64,000 nt of DNA from DAHUXT01 sp036273675. GTDB lineage: Bacteria; Chloroflexota; Ktedonobacteria; Ktedonobacterales; JADMIN01. The stretch spans positions 1 through 64,000 of the forward strand of contig DASUHD010000123.1 of the NCBI GenBank assembly GCA_036273675.1. Reading direction: 5' to 3'. Below, piece by piece: positions 8,517 through 17,906 of this stretch. The notes beneath the pieces are model-generated. The model saw only the letters and a program-made list of their open reading frames with translations, was not told the DNA's origin and ran no database searches. Position 1 is the stretch's first letter, and each line of letters begins with the position of its first letter. The position numbers were made by a program, and so were the translations under genes.

Positions 8517-10205
8517 TCACAGGTATCGGTTGGCGTAATGCCTCGGCAACGCGCCAGCTCCACCTTCAAGATTGTCGAGCCAGCCATGTTCGGACGAGAA
8601 TGGCAGGCCAAGCTGCTCGGCATTCTCGGCAGCGACATAGGGCAGCATATGGCCGACAAGCGGCTCGCCCCGACGCACGCGCTCCAGATTCGCCTGGGCC
8701 GATGCTCGCATCGCCTTCAGACCCTCTTCTGGATTTTCGAGGTTGCGACGCTCCTCTGCTGTTGGCTGCAAGTGCTCACTCCATAATCGTAGCCGCAAGT
8801 CATGGGCCGTGACTGCATCCAGCACAGAGATATTTATCTCCGCGTCAGAATGCAAACCGCGGCTGTTCAAGTTGGCCGAGCCTGCGGTCCACCACTGGTC
8901 ATCGATGACGGCCACTTTGGCATGTACATACACTGGACGGTAGGCGAAATGGCCAGCAGAATCGCGCTCATGAGCGCCCAATGTGAAGACGGACAGGCGG
9001 CCCGCGGCAACCGCTGCTGGGCTGCGTTTCATGAGCCAGGCAATACCGCCATCGGAAAAACGACGTCCGCAGTTGGGGTGATCGGGCAGAACAATCGTCA
9101 GCGCGACTCCTCGATCCAACGCCGCGCCCATCGCTTCCAGTATCGCCATCGCCTCGGGACTGCGTTCGCCCCAGCGCAATGAGTCTAACCCGAGAAAGAC
9201 CTCGGGCCACAGATATTGATTCTCGAAGTAGATAAATGAACGAGCCAGGCCGATAGCACGCACGTACATATCTCGGATCGTTGTGATGCCATCGGACGCG
9301 AAGCGATAGGTATGTGGTGGGATGGTGCGGGTCACCTGGACCATCACACCGCCACTCAATGGAGCATGCGTCGTCGCTGAGAGATGGGCTGGCCAGTCGT
9401 CGTGGTGATGGCGGGCCGCCACCTCTCGCCAGCGTTGCACAATATTGTGCTGCACGTCCGCCACCGATGGCCCTTCGATGATCGTATGCACATCATGCCA
9501 GGGGTGCGCAGGAACTGACCACTCAGCCAAACGCTCAGGGGACGTGGCAGGATGATGGTGGGTATCCCAGCGATCATAGTCGCCGGTATATTGCGCCGTC
9601 AAATCAACACCGCCCAGGAAGGCGGTCCGGCCATCCACGACGGCGCATTTCTGATGGAGCGCCTGCGTGAGATGTGTGATCGCGCGGCTGCTGTCGTCGA
9701 GCAAACAGTCTACACCTACCGCCGATAGTTCCTTGCGTTCCGTTTCGGGATCATTGGTCAGATGGCTACCCAGATGGTAGGCGTCCCAGAGCAAAACACC
9801 CACATGCACACCACGTTGCGCCGCGAAACCCAGCACATCCACTACTCGGAGCTGGCCGCTCACCCACAACGCAATTGCGTCTTCGCTTAGGCCTATCCCC
9901 TGGAGCTGCTCGATCAAATGCTCCTGTTCCGGCGAGCCGTCCTCACCCGCGCGGGCATCCTCACCGCGTACCATCAGCAGGTTCGCCTGAATGTCCCATC
10001 CCGCCAGCAGGATATACCGCTCGGCGCGCAGAAACGCGATGCACATGGCATGCATTGCCTCACGCCCATCGATCAGGGGACGTACACGACAGCCCGCGCG
10101 CGCGGGCATATCACCCGGTGTCCACCACGACGTAGCGATTGTCATGCGGCCTGGGATAGATGCAGGAAGTTCACGCCGCCTGAGCAGGCGCATCAGACGT
10201 TTCAT
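8517..10205 (-). CDS. Phospholipase D / cardiolipin synthase-like protein
   Basis: About 562 residues with two HKD motifs: HQKCAVVDGRTAFLGGVDLT in the first half and HAKVAVIDDQWWTAGSANLN in the second. The paired motifs form the single active site of the phospholipase D superfamily, which works through a phospho-histidine intermediate. Typical chemistry is phosphodiester hydrolysis or transphosphatidylation; bacterial relatives include cardiolipin synthases and plant-like PLDs. No N-terminal membrane helices are visible, unlike classical Cls, so a soluble PLD-like hydrolase is also possible. The ATG at 10205 is chosen over a TTG three codons upstream; neither has an ideal ribosome binding site. 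Confidence 0.85.
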   Translation of the reverse strand: MKRLMRLLRRRELPASIPGRMTIATSWWTPGDMPARAGCRVRPLIDGREAMHAMCIAFLRAERYILLAGWDIQANLLMVRGEDARAGEDGSPEQEHLIEQLQGIGLSEDAIALWVSGQLRVVDVLGFAAQRGVHVGVLLWDAYHLGSHLTNDPETERKELSAVGVDCLLDDSSRAITHLTQALHQKCAVVDGRTAFLGGVDLTAQYTGDYDRWDTHHHPATSPERLAEWSVPAHPWHDVHTIIEGPSVADVQHNIVQRWREVAARHHHDDWPAHLSATTHAPLSGGVMVQVTRTIPPHTYRFASDGITTIRDMYVRAIGLARSFIYFENQYLWPEVFLGLDSLRWGERSPEAMAILEAMGAALDRGVALTIVLPDHPNCGRRFSDGGIAWLMKRSPAAVAAGRLSVFTLGAHERDSAGHFAYRPVYVHAKVAVIDDQWWTAGSANLNSRGLHSDAEINISVLDAVTAHDLRLRLWSEHLQPTAEERRNLENPEEGLKAMRASAQANLERVRRGEPLVGHMLPYVAAENAEQLGLPFSSEHGWLDNLEGGAGALPRHYANRYL

Positions 10206-10278
10206 AGGCCTCAATTTCCGTCATCTGTAGTCGTTGACTATAGGAAGTCGCCAATTGCAGACACTCCCATCTACCCTT

Positions 10279-10914
10279 TCACAATATCTGCGCCACTTCA
10301 GCGCCAACCTTCAGATGGCGCAGGTGCGCGGTGTCATTCGCACGCATGATGATACAGTAGTCAGCGCCAATATCGAACTCAAAGATCGCCGTATTATCGC
10401 GCCGGAACTGCCAGCGTCGCTGGATATCTGTACCCAGCACATGGCAGAGGAGCACGCCCAGCACGCCACCATGGGTCATCCAGAGAACTGATCCATCCGG
10501 GAACTTGCGTCGAGTACGCTCGAACGCTTCGACAATACGCTCACGAAACGCCGCCACCGTCTCACCGCCCTCCGGGGCATATGACTCCGATGCTTCCCAG
10601 CGTTCAATGGCGCCTGGATACAGCGCTCGCACCGCCGCCCCAGACTGGCCCTCCCATATGCCAACACCGATCTCGCGAAGTGCGGTATCTAGCTGTACAG
10701 GCTGCTCTAGCAACTCAGCCAAGGGCGCCAGTGTGGCACGGGCGCGCTGCAAGTCAGACGATATCAACGCATCGAAACGCTCGTCGGCTAGCGAGGTCGC
10801 CAGCGCCAGCGCTTGCCGTTCACCGAGAGCGCTTAACGGTACATCCGATTGCCCAGTAAATTGCGCCGCCAGATTATTGGCCGTTGCTCCGTGACGCACT
10901 ACTACTAACCGCAC
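10279..10914 (-). CDS. Histidine phosphatase family protein (phosphoglycerate mutase-like)
   Basis: A 211-residue branch-1 histidine phosphatase. The catalytic RHG is at residues 7-9 (RLVVVRHGATANN), with the second active-site residues in SSDLQRARATLAP, the catalytic Glu in YAPEGGETVAAF, and the second His in VLWMTHGGVLGVL. These enzymes hydrolyse phosphate monoesters through a phospho-histidine; the substrate is not clear (alpha-ribazole-P, sugar phosphates and nucleotides are all known for the family). The open frame extends far upstream, but the GTG at 10914 gives the usual start six bases after AAGGAG. It follows two genes of unknown function on the same strand, 112 bases away. Confidence 0.9.
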   Translation of the reverse strand: MRLVVVRHGATANNLAAQFTGQSDVPLSALGERQALALATSLADERFDALISSDLQRARATLAPLAELLEQPVQLDTALREIGVGIWEGQSGAAVRALYPGAIERWEASESYAPEGGETVAAFRERIVEAFERTRRKFPDGSVLWMTHGGVLGVLLCHVLGTDIQRRWQFRRDNTAIFEFDIGADYCIIMRANDTAHLRHLKVGAEVAQIL

Positions 10915-11026
10915 CACATGCTCCTTGTTCAGAATCAGACTGGTCATCATACGCAAAATGAGCCGCACGTCATCGTACGGCTCATACACTAGTATTCGTA
11001 TCTCTTGCGCATAGCCGCCAGAGAGA

Positions 11027-12487
11027 TTATATCGCTTCCTCGATGACTGTGCTGACACGGCTGGCGAGGGTTGTTCCCCCGCGCGCCTCGGTTGCCAGGC
11101 GAATGGCTGCCGTGAGCAACGCGTTCTGGCCCTTCTCGGCAATTGCGCCTGGAAGCATGAGATACGCTTCGCAGGCCGCCGTCACCAAGGGAAGCGCGTG
11201 CTGAGCGGACTCGTCGCCAGTAACATCGCGTTGGGCAGCGACCGTCGCAAGGATACCCGCCAGGCCGCTGGGCGGATGGCCCATTTGGATGTAACGCCGG
11301 GCAGTCGCAAGCGCGCCTCCAATCTCGCCACTGGTAACCTGCTGCTCCAATGAGCGTAGCACGACGCCAGGAATCAGACCACCAGCGACAAGCGCGCCAG
11401 CTGCTCCAGCGCCCTGCACGACCTGCGCGCCAACGGGGCCAAGGCTATTGACCGCGCAGGCTGCGGTATAGAGCAAGGGGAAAACTAGCGTCTCCTGGGT
11501 ATGCCGCATAGCAAGCTGCACCGAATGGACATACTCCAACACATGGCCCACTCGCATCAATTGAGCGCTATCACCTTGAGGTACCGCATTGATGTGGGCG
11601 GCCACCGCAAGTGACATGCCCGAAGCGACACCGCGCGGCGTTGCGCCACTCCGCAGCGCGCTCAGCACGGCATCACATGCCGCGGCGCCATCACCAGCCA
11701 GCAGCGCCTGCTGGAACGCAACCCCTGCTGGCTCCTCCTTCGGAATAGACAGCCGCGTGCGTAGCCAGGAAAGATCATGCTCCGCCTGCGTGGCATAATC
11801 GCTGGCAGCCTGAGAGGCAGGCGCATCAGGCACGCTTTCGAGCATCAGCGGCGGATACCAGTAGATCATAGGCGGCTCGTGATCGCCCCACTCCGCCATA
11901 TCCAGAATATGGCAGCCACTGAGCGCAAATATCAACGGATGGCCGCCCTCGGGGTACCGGTGAGCCAGCGCGCCATAGATGGCCGTCTGGAACGAACGAT
12001 AATCGGCGCCAGTAGCATGATAGCCCATCAGCAATGCGCGAATTGTGTTGAGGTCGCGGCGACCATAGGCGTCCTGTATCGCACCGTAGACAGTCTGCCC
12101 GTTTTTCAACTCGCCAGGCAGGATCGGCTCGGGGAGACTCGGATGCGGCTCTGGCAGCCCGTTGCGCACCGCGTCCGCGACCGCGAGAAACGACTGCGCC
12201 AATGGATAGGCAGGCGCAAGCTGGCGGCGAACATCGTCGCCCGGCTCTGGCCCCGCCGGAATCGTCCGCATCCACGTCGAGACGCGACCTACTGTGGCCA
12301 GCACGGTGAGCGCATGCGGATCCGCGTTTCCCCAAAGCGCTGCCAGGCCAACCCGCCCGGCGATTTTCGCGGCGGGTACTTTCTGCGCGCCCAAAAGAGC
12401 AGTCGTCTCCCGGATGATGCGGTCGGTGTCGGAGGCAGCGATAGCCTCAAGCAGGGGAGTCGTATCTGCATAGATCGTCGTCGCCAT
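11027..12487 (-). CDS. Protein of unknown function, all-helical, histidine-rich
   Basis: I do not recognise this 486-residue protein. It looks entirely alpha-helical and soluble, with no signal peptide. Histidines recur in conserved-looking contexts: GYHATGADYRSF, GALAHRYPEGGHPLI, ALSGCHILDMAEWGDHEPP, AVAAHINAV, and GHVLEYVHSVQLAMRHTQE. The spacing suggests a metal- or heme-binding helical bundle, but that is inference. The ATG at 12487 has AAGGAG 13 bases upstream, and the upstream gene ends at 12522, only 34 bases away, so the pair is probably an operon. The longest open frame starts inside that upstream gene and is unlikely. Confidence 0.7.
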   Translation of the reverse strand: MATTIYADTTPLLEAIAASDTDRIIRETTALLGAQKVPAAKIAGRVGLAALWGNADPHALTVLATVGRVSTWMRTIPAGPEPGDDVRRQLAPAYPLAQSFLAVADAVRNGLPEPHPSLPEPILPGELKNGQTVYGAIQDAYGRRDLNTIRALLMGYHATGADYRSFQTAIYGALAHRYPEGGHPLIFALSGCHILDMAEWGDHEPPMIYWYPPLMLESVPDAPASQAASDYATQAEHDLSWLRTRLSIPKEEPAGVAFQQALLAGDGAAACDAVLSALRSGATPRGVASGMSLAVAAHINAVPQGDSAQLMRVGHVLEYVHSVQLAMRHTQETLVFPLLYTAACAVNSLGPVGAQVVQGAGAAGALVAGGLIPGVVLRSLEQQVTSGEIGGALATARRYIQMGHPPSGLAGILATVAAQRDVTGDESAQHALPLVTAACEAYLMLPGAIAEKGQNALLTAAIRLATEARGGTTLASRVSTVIEEAI

Positions 12488-12521
12488 AGCCGTTGCTTCG
12501 CTCCTTTTTGCGTACGAAAAA

Positions 12522-13358
12522 CTATTCCACCTCTGGATCGTCAGACGGTGCGTCCGAAGCGCCAGACGGGGTGTCGTCGTCCGCGTCTCCATGTGGCGCG
12601 CCATCGCCAACAGCCCGAATTTCGGCGTCAATCGGTGGGATGCTCATGTAATCTTCGTCAAGAATCTTATAGGCGCGCTGAAGATAGAGTCCTGCCAGCT
12701 TTGGGCCGACAGCATCGGGGCGTAGCGCAGCCTCGATCAACTGCTCGGCGCGATACTTATCCGGCAGTGGGCGGGCAAGCCGTCGCATATCCGCCGCAAC
12801 TTTGTCAAGCGCATGATGGTCGCCTAACTCCAGCGCATAACGCGCCTGGCTGATCAATTTGGCAAGTTCACCGAGGCGATCGCGCTCAGGCAGCATCGAC
12901 GCAAGCACATCACTTACATCCAGCTCATCGAGCGGGATATCATGCGACGAGGACGCAACTGCGGGCCAGCGCGACTGATACGCGCCATACAGCTCACCAT
13001 ATTCCGCGCTCCCTTCAGCGGCAAACTGGAGGCGCGCATTGTCATCTGAGACTACCAATGTTCCCATGTCGCAAAGGTCATCGGCGCGCTTTTCGGCAAG
13101 CTGGCGCACAACTTCGAACGACTCGACATCTTCGAACATTGGTGGGATCGGCATCGCGCTGACGGCTGATACCCCTTCATTCAGCGCGTCCACAGGTAAC
13201 TGGCCCGCAAACATCGGCGGCAGGTATTTCCCTATCGAGAATGAGATCGGGAGTACCACGCAATAGGTCGCGACGATCCGGTCACTGCCAGACACACGAG
13301 CATAGAGCAACGCATGTCCGCGCGGCGCCTGTGGGTCTCCAAGCTCGAAGCGAAGCAC
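12522..13358 (-). CDS. Protein of unknown function with acidic C-terminus
   Basis: A 278-residue protein not assigned to a family. The N-terminal ~130 residues look like an alpha/beta domain (LLYARVSGSDRIVATYCVVL, MGTLVVSDDNARLQFAAE). The middle is helical with many leucines and arginines (ELAKLISQARYALELGDHHAL), and the last ~35 residues are a disordered tail rich in Asp, Pro and Ser. The GTG start is well supported by AGAGGAG nine bases upstream. It lies directly before the histidine-rich unknown protein, so the two probably act together. No signal peptide or membrane helix is visible. Confidence 0.7.
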   Translation of the reverse strand: MLRFELGDPQAPRGHALLYARVSGSDRIVATYCVVLPISFSIGKYLPPMFAGQLPVDALNEGVSAVSAMPIPPMFEDVESFEVVRQLAEKRADDLCDMGTLVVSDDNARLQFAAEGSAEYGELYGAYQSRWPAVASSSHDIPLDELDVSDVLASMLPERDRLGELAKLISQARYALELGDHHALDKVAADMRRLARPLPDKYRAEQLIEAALRPDAVGPKLAGLYLQRAYKILDEDYMSIPPIDAEIRAVGDGAPHGDADDDTPSGASDAPSDDPEVE

Positions 13359-13542
13359 GAAATTGAACTCCTCTGGCTGAAGGTGCGCACCTGCTCGACA
13401 CGCTCTTCTCCCATGCTATCATATCTGCGAGTATTCGCGCCGTGCAAGCAGAGTCCGTAACAATGGCGGAAGACCAGTAATTCATGCTGAAAGACGTCTC
13501 CTCAGTGGCGCACATAACACACATCAAAGGATCAGATCAAGC

Positions 13543-14457
13543 GTGGCGATAGATGGCATCTTCAATATCGACAAACCTGTCGGCATTACCTCGCATGATG
13601 TCGTTGCGCGAGTGCGCAGACTGGCTGGCCAGAAGCGAGTCGGACATGCTGGTACGCTCGACCCAGCGGCCAGTGGCGTGCTCCCTATTCTTCTGGGACA
13701 GGCGACTCGGCTAGCCGAATATCTCAGCGAGAGCGGCAAAGCCTACCGTGCGACTATTCGTTTTGGTGTCGTGACTGACTCATACGACACTGAGGGCCAG
13801 ATCGTGCGGGAGTCCGCGGTCTCGATCACAAGAGGCGAGATTGCCGCCGCGCTTCCTGAGTTCCTGGGCAACCAGCTTCAACGGCCACCGCTCTATTCCG
13901 CGATCAAACACGATGGGCAACGCCTCTATGCGCTGGCGCGCGCGGGCCAAACGCTAGACGTGCCGCCCAGGCCAATTCGTATCGACGCATTGGACATTGT
14001 CGATTGGACATCGCCTACCCTGGTGCTCGATGTCGAATGCAGCAAAGGCACATACATCCGCTCCCTCGCCTTCGACTTTGGCGAGCGGCTTGGTCCTGGA
14101 GCTCATCTGGCGGCGTTGGTACGAACTCGAAGCGGACCCTTTACATTGGGTTCCAGCATCACGCTGGACGCGCTCGCCCAGGCATTTAGCGAGAACACAT
14201 GGCGCGATCACTGTTTTGCCGCCGATGAAGCGCTGCTTGACTGGCAGGTTGCGCTTCTCAGCGCCGAAAACGAAACTCGCATGCGCTTTGGTCAGACATT
14301 ACCTGTATCTGCGGATACGCCGAGAAATGGGCAACCGCTTTTGAGAGCCTACTCAGCGGATGGGCGTTTTCTTGGTATTTTGCGCCGAGACGACGCGGGG
14401 TGGCAGCCACACAAGGTATTGCTGACCACCCCGGATGATGCGGATGAAGAACGCTAG
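13543..14457 (+). CDS. truB: tRNA pseudouridine(55) synthase
   Basis: TruB (304 residues) isomerises U55 in the T-loop of elongator tRNAs to pseudouridine. The N terminus has the family signature GIFNIDKPVGITSHDVV, and the catalytic aspartate is D40 in KRVGHAGTLDPAASGVLP. Further motifs are the Tyr in KAYRATIRFG and the C-terminal EVECSKGTYIRS-like segment (here DVECSKGTYIRSLAFD). A C-terminal PUA-like region follows. The start is a GTG at 13543 with AAGG about 13 bases upstream. Its stop codon overlaps that of the convergent membrane-protein gene by four bases (CTAG). Confidence 0.96.
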   Translation: MAIDGIFNIDKPVGITSHDVVARVRRLAGQKRVGHAGTLDPAASGVLPILLGQATRLAEYLSESGKAYRATIRFGVVTDSYDTEGQIVRESAVSITRGEIAAALPEFLGNQLQRPPLYSAIKHDGQRLYALARAGQTLDVPPRPIRIDALDIVDWTSPTLVLDVECSKGTYIRSLAFDFGERLGPGAHLAALVRTRSGPFTLGSSITLDALAQAFSENTWRDHCFAADEALLDWQVALLSAENETRMRFGQTLPVSADTPRNGQPLLRAYSADGRFLGILRRDDAGWQPHKVLLTTPDDADEER

Positions 14458-15809
14458 CTTCTGTACGAGTCGTATTGGTCCGGAGGATCAAAATTGTACG
14501 TACCAGGCTGCGTCGGTGTCTCGCCACCCGGCGTTGGATAGTTGGGCGGCGGCGCGGGCGGATACGCGGGATTCGGAATCTGCGAAAAGTTCGCGCGCGT
14601 CGGCGAGTCGTCACCTTGCGGCATGCCCGGCGAGACCGTTGGCGGCGTCTGATCGCCCCAACCAGGCGGCAATGTGCGCCAATTCTGCTGAACCGTCCCA
14701 CCAGCAGGTGGTGGCGCATCCGCGCCATAACTCGGATAAGGCCCGCCCCAGCCCGGATTCGGACTGCCCGGTGCGCTTGCTGGGGGCTTTTTGCCACCTC
14801 GCCGCGTACGCATGACGACGAGAAGAGTGATGAGAATCAGCAGTAACAGGCCAATGCCCGCGACGAGAAGGATTAGTACAAGTGGCGAGACGCCGAGAAC
14901 ACTTGTATTGTCGCCGCTGCTATTCTCTCCGCCTGCGCCAGCGGCGACGGTCGTCTGCGCCGCCGTCGGCGAGGGTTGTGTGGTTGCTGTCGGAACTGCG
15001 GCGGTTATCGCAACATGCTTGCCGCCAGCCGGTCCGACATCGAGCACACCACCATGGGCATTCGCTCCGGCTACATAATTGCCCGGCGTAGCTCCACTAG
15101 GGATGGTGAAATCGATCGTGAATGTCCCGGCGTGAAGTCCGCTGGAATGCGCCGTACCAGCAATGACAATTGGACCATCACAATCGACGCACGCCGCGAT
15201 ATACACGTTCACATCCTGCGGCGGGGTCCAATTCTTTCCGGTCACTGTAATCGACTCGCCCTGCCCAACCGACGACCGTGAGACGGCGACGCTTGGGGCG
15301 CCGGAAAGCACAGTGAACGGCCCATCGTCGATATTGCCAGCTGGTAGTCCGTCGAGCGTATTGTAGGCGCAGATGCTGTACATACCGGATCCAGCGGCTG
15401 CTGGCCAGGTGAAATTGTAGTCAAATTTGCCCGCGCCATCGACGTTCGCCTGCCCTATTGCAATCTTTGGCCCTGCCAGCTTGCAGAACTCATACGACGA
15501 GCCACCGCCCGGCGGGTTATTCACATCACCCTGAATCAGCGCCAGCTTGATTGCCTGACCAAGCACAGACGATCCTGTGAATTTATCGCCATGTACTGTA
15601 GCGAGTTCGCCGACTGGTCCCCAGGGGTACCCACTATTCTGGCCGGGATAGATCATGTTGCTATCCCAGTGAATGACTGGGTCAAGCCCGGCGGCTCGTA
15701 CGTGCGATGATTGAAGCGTAGCCACTGTCGCGAGGCCCGCCAGGGCCAGTGTCATTAGCAGAGCAGCGCGCGAGAGTGCAATCAGGCGATGCCGATTGGA
15801 TCTGTGCAT
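14454..15809 (-). CDS. Membrane-anchored extracellular protein with Ig-like domain and proline-rich tail
   Basis: A 451-residue secreted, membrane-anchored protein. Residues 1-40 form a signal peptide (basic start, ALLMTLALAGLATVAT core). A ~130-residue beta-rich domain follows, then an IPT/Ig-like domain around GQGESITVTGKNWTPPQDVNVYI. A Thr/Pro/Ala-rich linker leads to one transmembrane helix (LVLILLVAGIGLLLLILITL), basic stop-transfer residues RTRRGGKK, and a ~110-residue cytoplasmic tail rich in Pro, Gly and Tyr. The pattern suggests a surface sensor or adhesin whose tail may bind other proteins; the function is unknown. The ATG at 15809 has GGGGAAGAGGA just upstream and fits the signal peptide. 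Confidence 0.78.
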   Translation of the reverse strand: MHRSNRHRLIALSRAALLMTLALAGLATVATLQSSHVRAAGLDPVIHWDSNMIYPGQNSGYPWGPVGELATVHGDKFTGSSVLGQAIKLALIQGDVNNPPGGGSSYEFCKLAGPKIAIGQANVDGAGKFDYNFTWPAAAGSGMYSICAYNTLDGLPAGNIDDGPFTVLSGAPSVAVSRSSVGQGESITVTGKNWTPPQDVNVYIAACVDCDGPIVIAGTAHSSGLHAGTFTIDFTIPSGATPGNYVAGANAHGGVLDVGPAGGKHVAITAAVPTATTQPSPTAAQTTVAAGAGGENSSGDNTSVLGVSPLVLILLVAGIGLLLLILITLLVVMRTRRGGKKPPASAPGSPNPGWGGPYPSYGADAPPPAGGTVQQNWRTLPPGWGDQTPPTVSPGMPQGDDSPTRANFSQIPNPAYPPAPPPNYPTPGGETPTQPGTYNFDPPDQYDSYRS

Positions 15810-15950
15810 TCCTCTTCCCCTGTCATCCATCACAGTCCCGTGCTCAAGAGCGCGGATGCGGCCAGTATAGCCGAGCACTCCTGGATAGACAAGGCGAACT
15901 GTACGGTATTGCGTCACACAGCGATGCGTAGAGAGCGAGGAACACTGTTG

Positions 15951-16799
15951 TTAAGCTTGCGACGATGGTGAAATCATTTCAGGAGCGCCGCGAGCGTCTA
16001 CGGGCATTCCGAGAATTGCCTCAGCAACACGGGCGAACTGACCGATATCACCGCTGCACCACAGGCGGTCGGCGGCTGTAAGCGCTCGAGAGTCGGTCGC
16101 AACGTTACCTTCGCCACGAAGCCATTCGCGCTCAGCGAGCACACGTCGTGTCTGGCGCGCGACCGCAGCGCCAGAGTCTATCACCGCGACCTCTGGGCCA
16201 ACCACGCGCACAAAAGTCTCGCGCATCGCAGGGAAGTGCGTGCAACCAAGTACTAGCACATCAATACCGTCAGTCAGCATGGGATCAACATAGCCGCGAA
16301 TTGCCGCCTCCGCCTCTGGACCGTCGAGAATGCCCTTCTCTGCCAGCAAGACAAGCCGTGGACAACCAACTGCATGGACCGTAACACCATTGGCGTGGTC
16401 AGCGATCAACTGGCGAAGGTAGTCACCATGCGCCGAGGCTTCAGTGGCGGCGATACCCACATGGCCGGAATGGGTGAGAGCGGCTGCTGGCTTGATCGCA
16501 GGCACCACACCAACAAATGGAACCGCAAACGTCTCGCGAAGATTGGCGAGTGCGGACACCGATGCGGTATTGCAGGCGACAACAATGACCTTAGCGCCAC
16601 GATCGAGGAGGAAACGGACAGCGTTTCGCGATAGCTCCTGAATCTCCGACATGGGGCGAACGCCATAAGGGCAATTACCGGTGTCACCATAATAGACAAA
16701 TCGTTCGTCAGGTAGTTCGCGCAACAGTTCTTTCAAGATGGTTAGTCCACCAACACCCGAATCGAAGACGCCAATTGGCGCATTCCGTAGGTCTGCCAT
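15951..16799 (-). CDS. murI: Glutamate racemase
   Basis: MurI (282 residues) supplies D-glutamate for peptidoglycan by cofactor-independent racemisation of L-glutamate. The two catalytic cysteines are visible: C76 in VVACNTAS and C186 in LGCTHFP. The substrate-binding signatures GVFDSGVGGLT (residues 10-20) and YGDTGNCPYG (37-46) are intact. Length is normal. It is divergent from the OsmC-family gene across a 170-base intergenic region. Confidence 0.96.
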   Translation of the reverse strand: MADLRNAPIGVFDSGVGGLTILKELLRELPDERFVYYGDTGNCPYGVRPMSEIQELSRNAVRFLLDRGAKVIVVACNTASVSALANLRETFAVPFVGVVPAIKPAAALTHSGHVGIAATEASAHGDYLRQLIADHANGVTVHAVGCPRLVLLAEKGILDGPEAEAAIRGYVDPMLTDGIDVLVLGCTHFPAMRETFVRVVGPEVAVIDSGAAVARQTRRVLAEREWLRGEGNVATDSRALTAADRLWCSGDIGQFARVAEAILGMPVDARGAPEMISPSSQA

Positions 16800-16969
16800 A
16801 GATAATGCCCGCTCTTCTACTTTCAGGTAATGAAGCCCTACTTACACGTAATATCATTTTACCATGGCCCAATCTGGGGCCAGGCGCATCGAGCTATTCA
16901 CGCGCTACAATGGAAGTGTGCGATGCAACAGCTATACCAAGCAGGCGAATAAGGCCAGGAGCGGAGATC

Positions 16970-17473
16970 ATGGCGAGTGAGAAATTTGCGAGCGCGCAGT
17001 TCGCGGGCGGCATGAAGTTTACAGCGCGTTCGGGTTCTGGTCACGAACTGACGATGGACACTGGTCTGAATGATGGTGGCGAGAATGCTGGTTTCAGCCC
17101 CATGGAAATACCACTCATCGCGCTCCTCGGCTGCACCGGCATGGACGTTGTCTCCATGTTGCGCAAGATGCGCCAGGAAGTGACGAACTACGAGATAAGC
17201 GGTCATGGCGTTCGCACCGACACCCATCCCAAAGTCTTCGTCAGCATAGAGATCGAGCACGTCTTCACCGGCTCCACGCTGTCTGCCACCTCGGTGCGCC
17301 GAGCTGTCGAGCTGTCGGCGACTCGCTATTGCAGCGTTGGCGGTATGCTTCAAAAGACGGCGACCATTACGAATAAGATTACGCTTGTTGATACTACGAA
17401 CGGCGAGCGTACCTCGCTCGAACCAGTGATTGTTGGGCCGAATACGCCAGCAGACACACCAGACGACGAGTAA
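16970..17473 (+). CDS. OsmC family protein
   Basis: A 167-residue OsmC/Ohr-type protein, usually a thiol peroxidase that reduces organic hydroperoxides. The two conserved cysteines are in LLGCTGMDVVSML and TRYCSVGGML, and the helix-strand order is that of YhfA/OsmC rather than Ohr. The frame is open for 55 codons further upstream, but the ATG at 16970 has AGGAGCGGAG directly before it and gives normal length. It is followed by tRNA-Trp on the same strand after about 90 bases. Confidence 0.88.
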   Translation: MASEKFASAQFAGGMKFTARSGSGHELTMDTGLNDGGENAGFSPMEIPLIALLGCTGMDVVSMLRKMRQEVTNYEISGHGVRTDTHPKVFVSIEIEHVFTGSTLSATSVRRAVELSATRYCSVGGMLQKTATITNKITLVDTTNGERTSLEPVIVGPNTPADTPDDE

Positions 17474-17493
17474 CGCGCCGCGGCCCATTCAAC

Positions 17494-17522
17494 TTGACTC
17501 TCCTGGACGATTGGGGTATTCT
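17494..17522 (+). promoter_or_regulatory. Putative sigma70 promoter of tRNA-Trp
   Basis: TTGACT (17494-17499), a 17-base spacer and TATTCT (17517-17522) lie about 40 bases before the mature tRNA start. Spacing and box quality are good. Confidence 0.6.
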
Positions 17523-17563
17523 GGAGTGGCGGCAATCATTATACGATTGCCACCAAATCCCAT

Positions 17564-17639
<76 letters not shown>

Positions 17640-17675
17640 TTTATCAACTCCGCATGAATTCAGTGTTTCACCGAC

Positions 17676-17703
17676 TGGCCAGTCTCACATGACTGGCCAT
17701 TTT
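17676..17703 (+). terminator. Intrinsic terminator after tRNA-Trp
   Basis: A perfect nine-base-pair stem (TGGCCAGTC / GACTGGCCA) with a six-base loop is followed by TTTT, 40 bases past the tRNA. Confidence 0.75.
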
Positions 17704-17906
17704 CGTGCCAGAACCTTGGCTCTCTCCATGCCTAACCTTGGCTGTGCCACCTCAGGCAGACCTGGGATATCGGAGTGCCAAATACATTGGATGACACAGG
17801 AAACATTGCCCACAAACCCAGAGCTAATGCGGTTTCGGAGTAAAGTGCCGCCAATGGCAAGGATAATAGAGCACGTAAGACATCCGATGGACGACCATCA
17901 TGCTAA

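Noticed and set aside
7881..8786. A 301-codon plus-strand open frame
   Set aside because: It lies antisense to the MBL hydrolase and the phospholipase D gene end, both of which carry clear catalytic motifs.
5056..10246. Shared 12-mer TGACTATAGGAA before the acyl-CoA dehydrogenase and phospholipase D genes
   Set aside because: On the minus strand it contains a -10-like TATAGT, but neither copy has a -35 at proper spacing. Many 12-mer pairs are expected by chance in 64 kb.
11777..12853. A 358-codon plus-strand open frame
   Set aside because: It is a shadow of the two unknown-function genes on the minus strand, which have good ribosome sites and coding composition. The shadow has biased Arg/Pro/Gln composition and no start signal.
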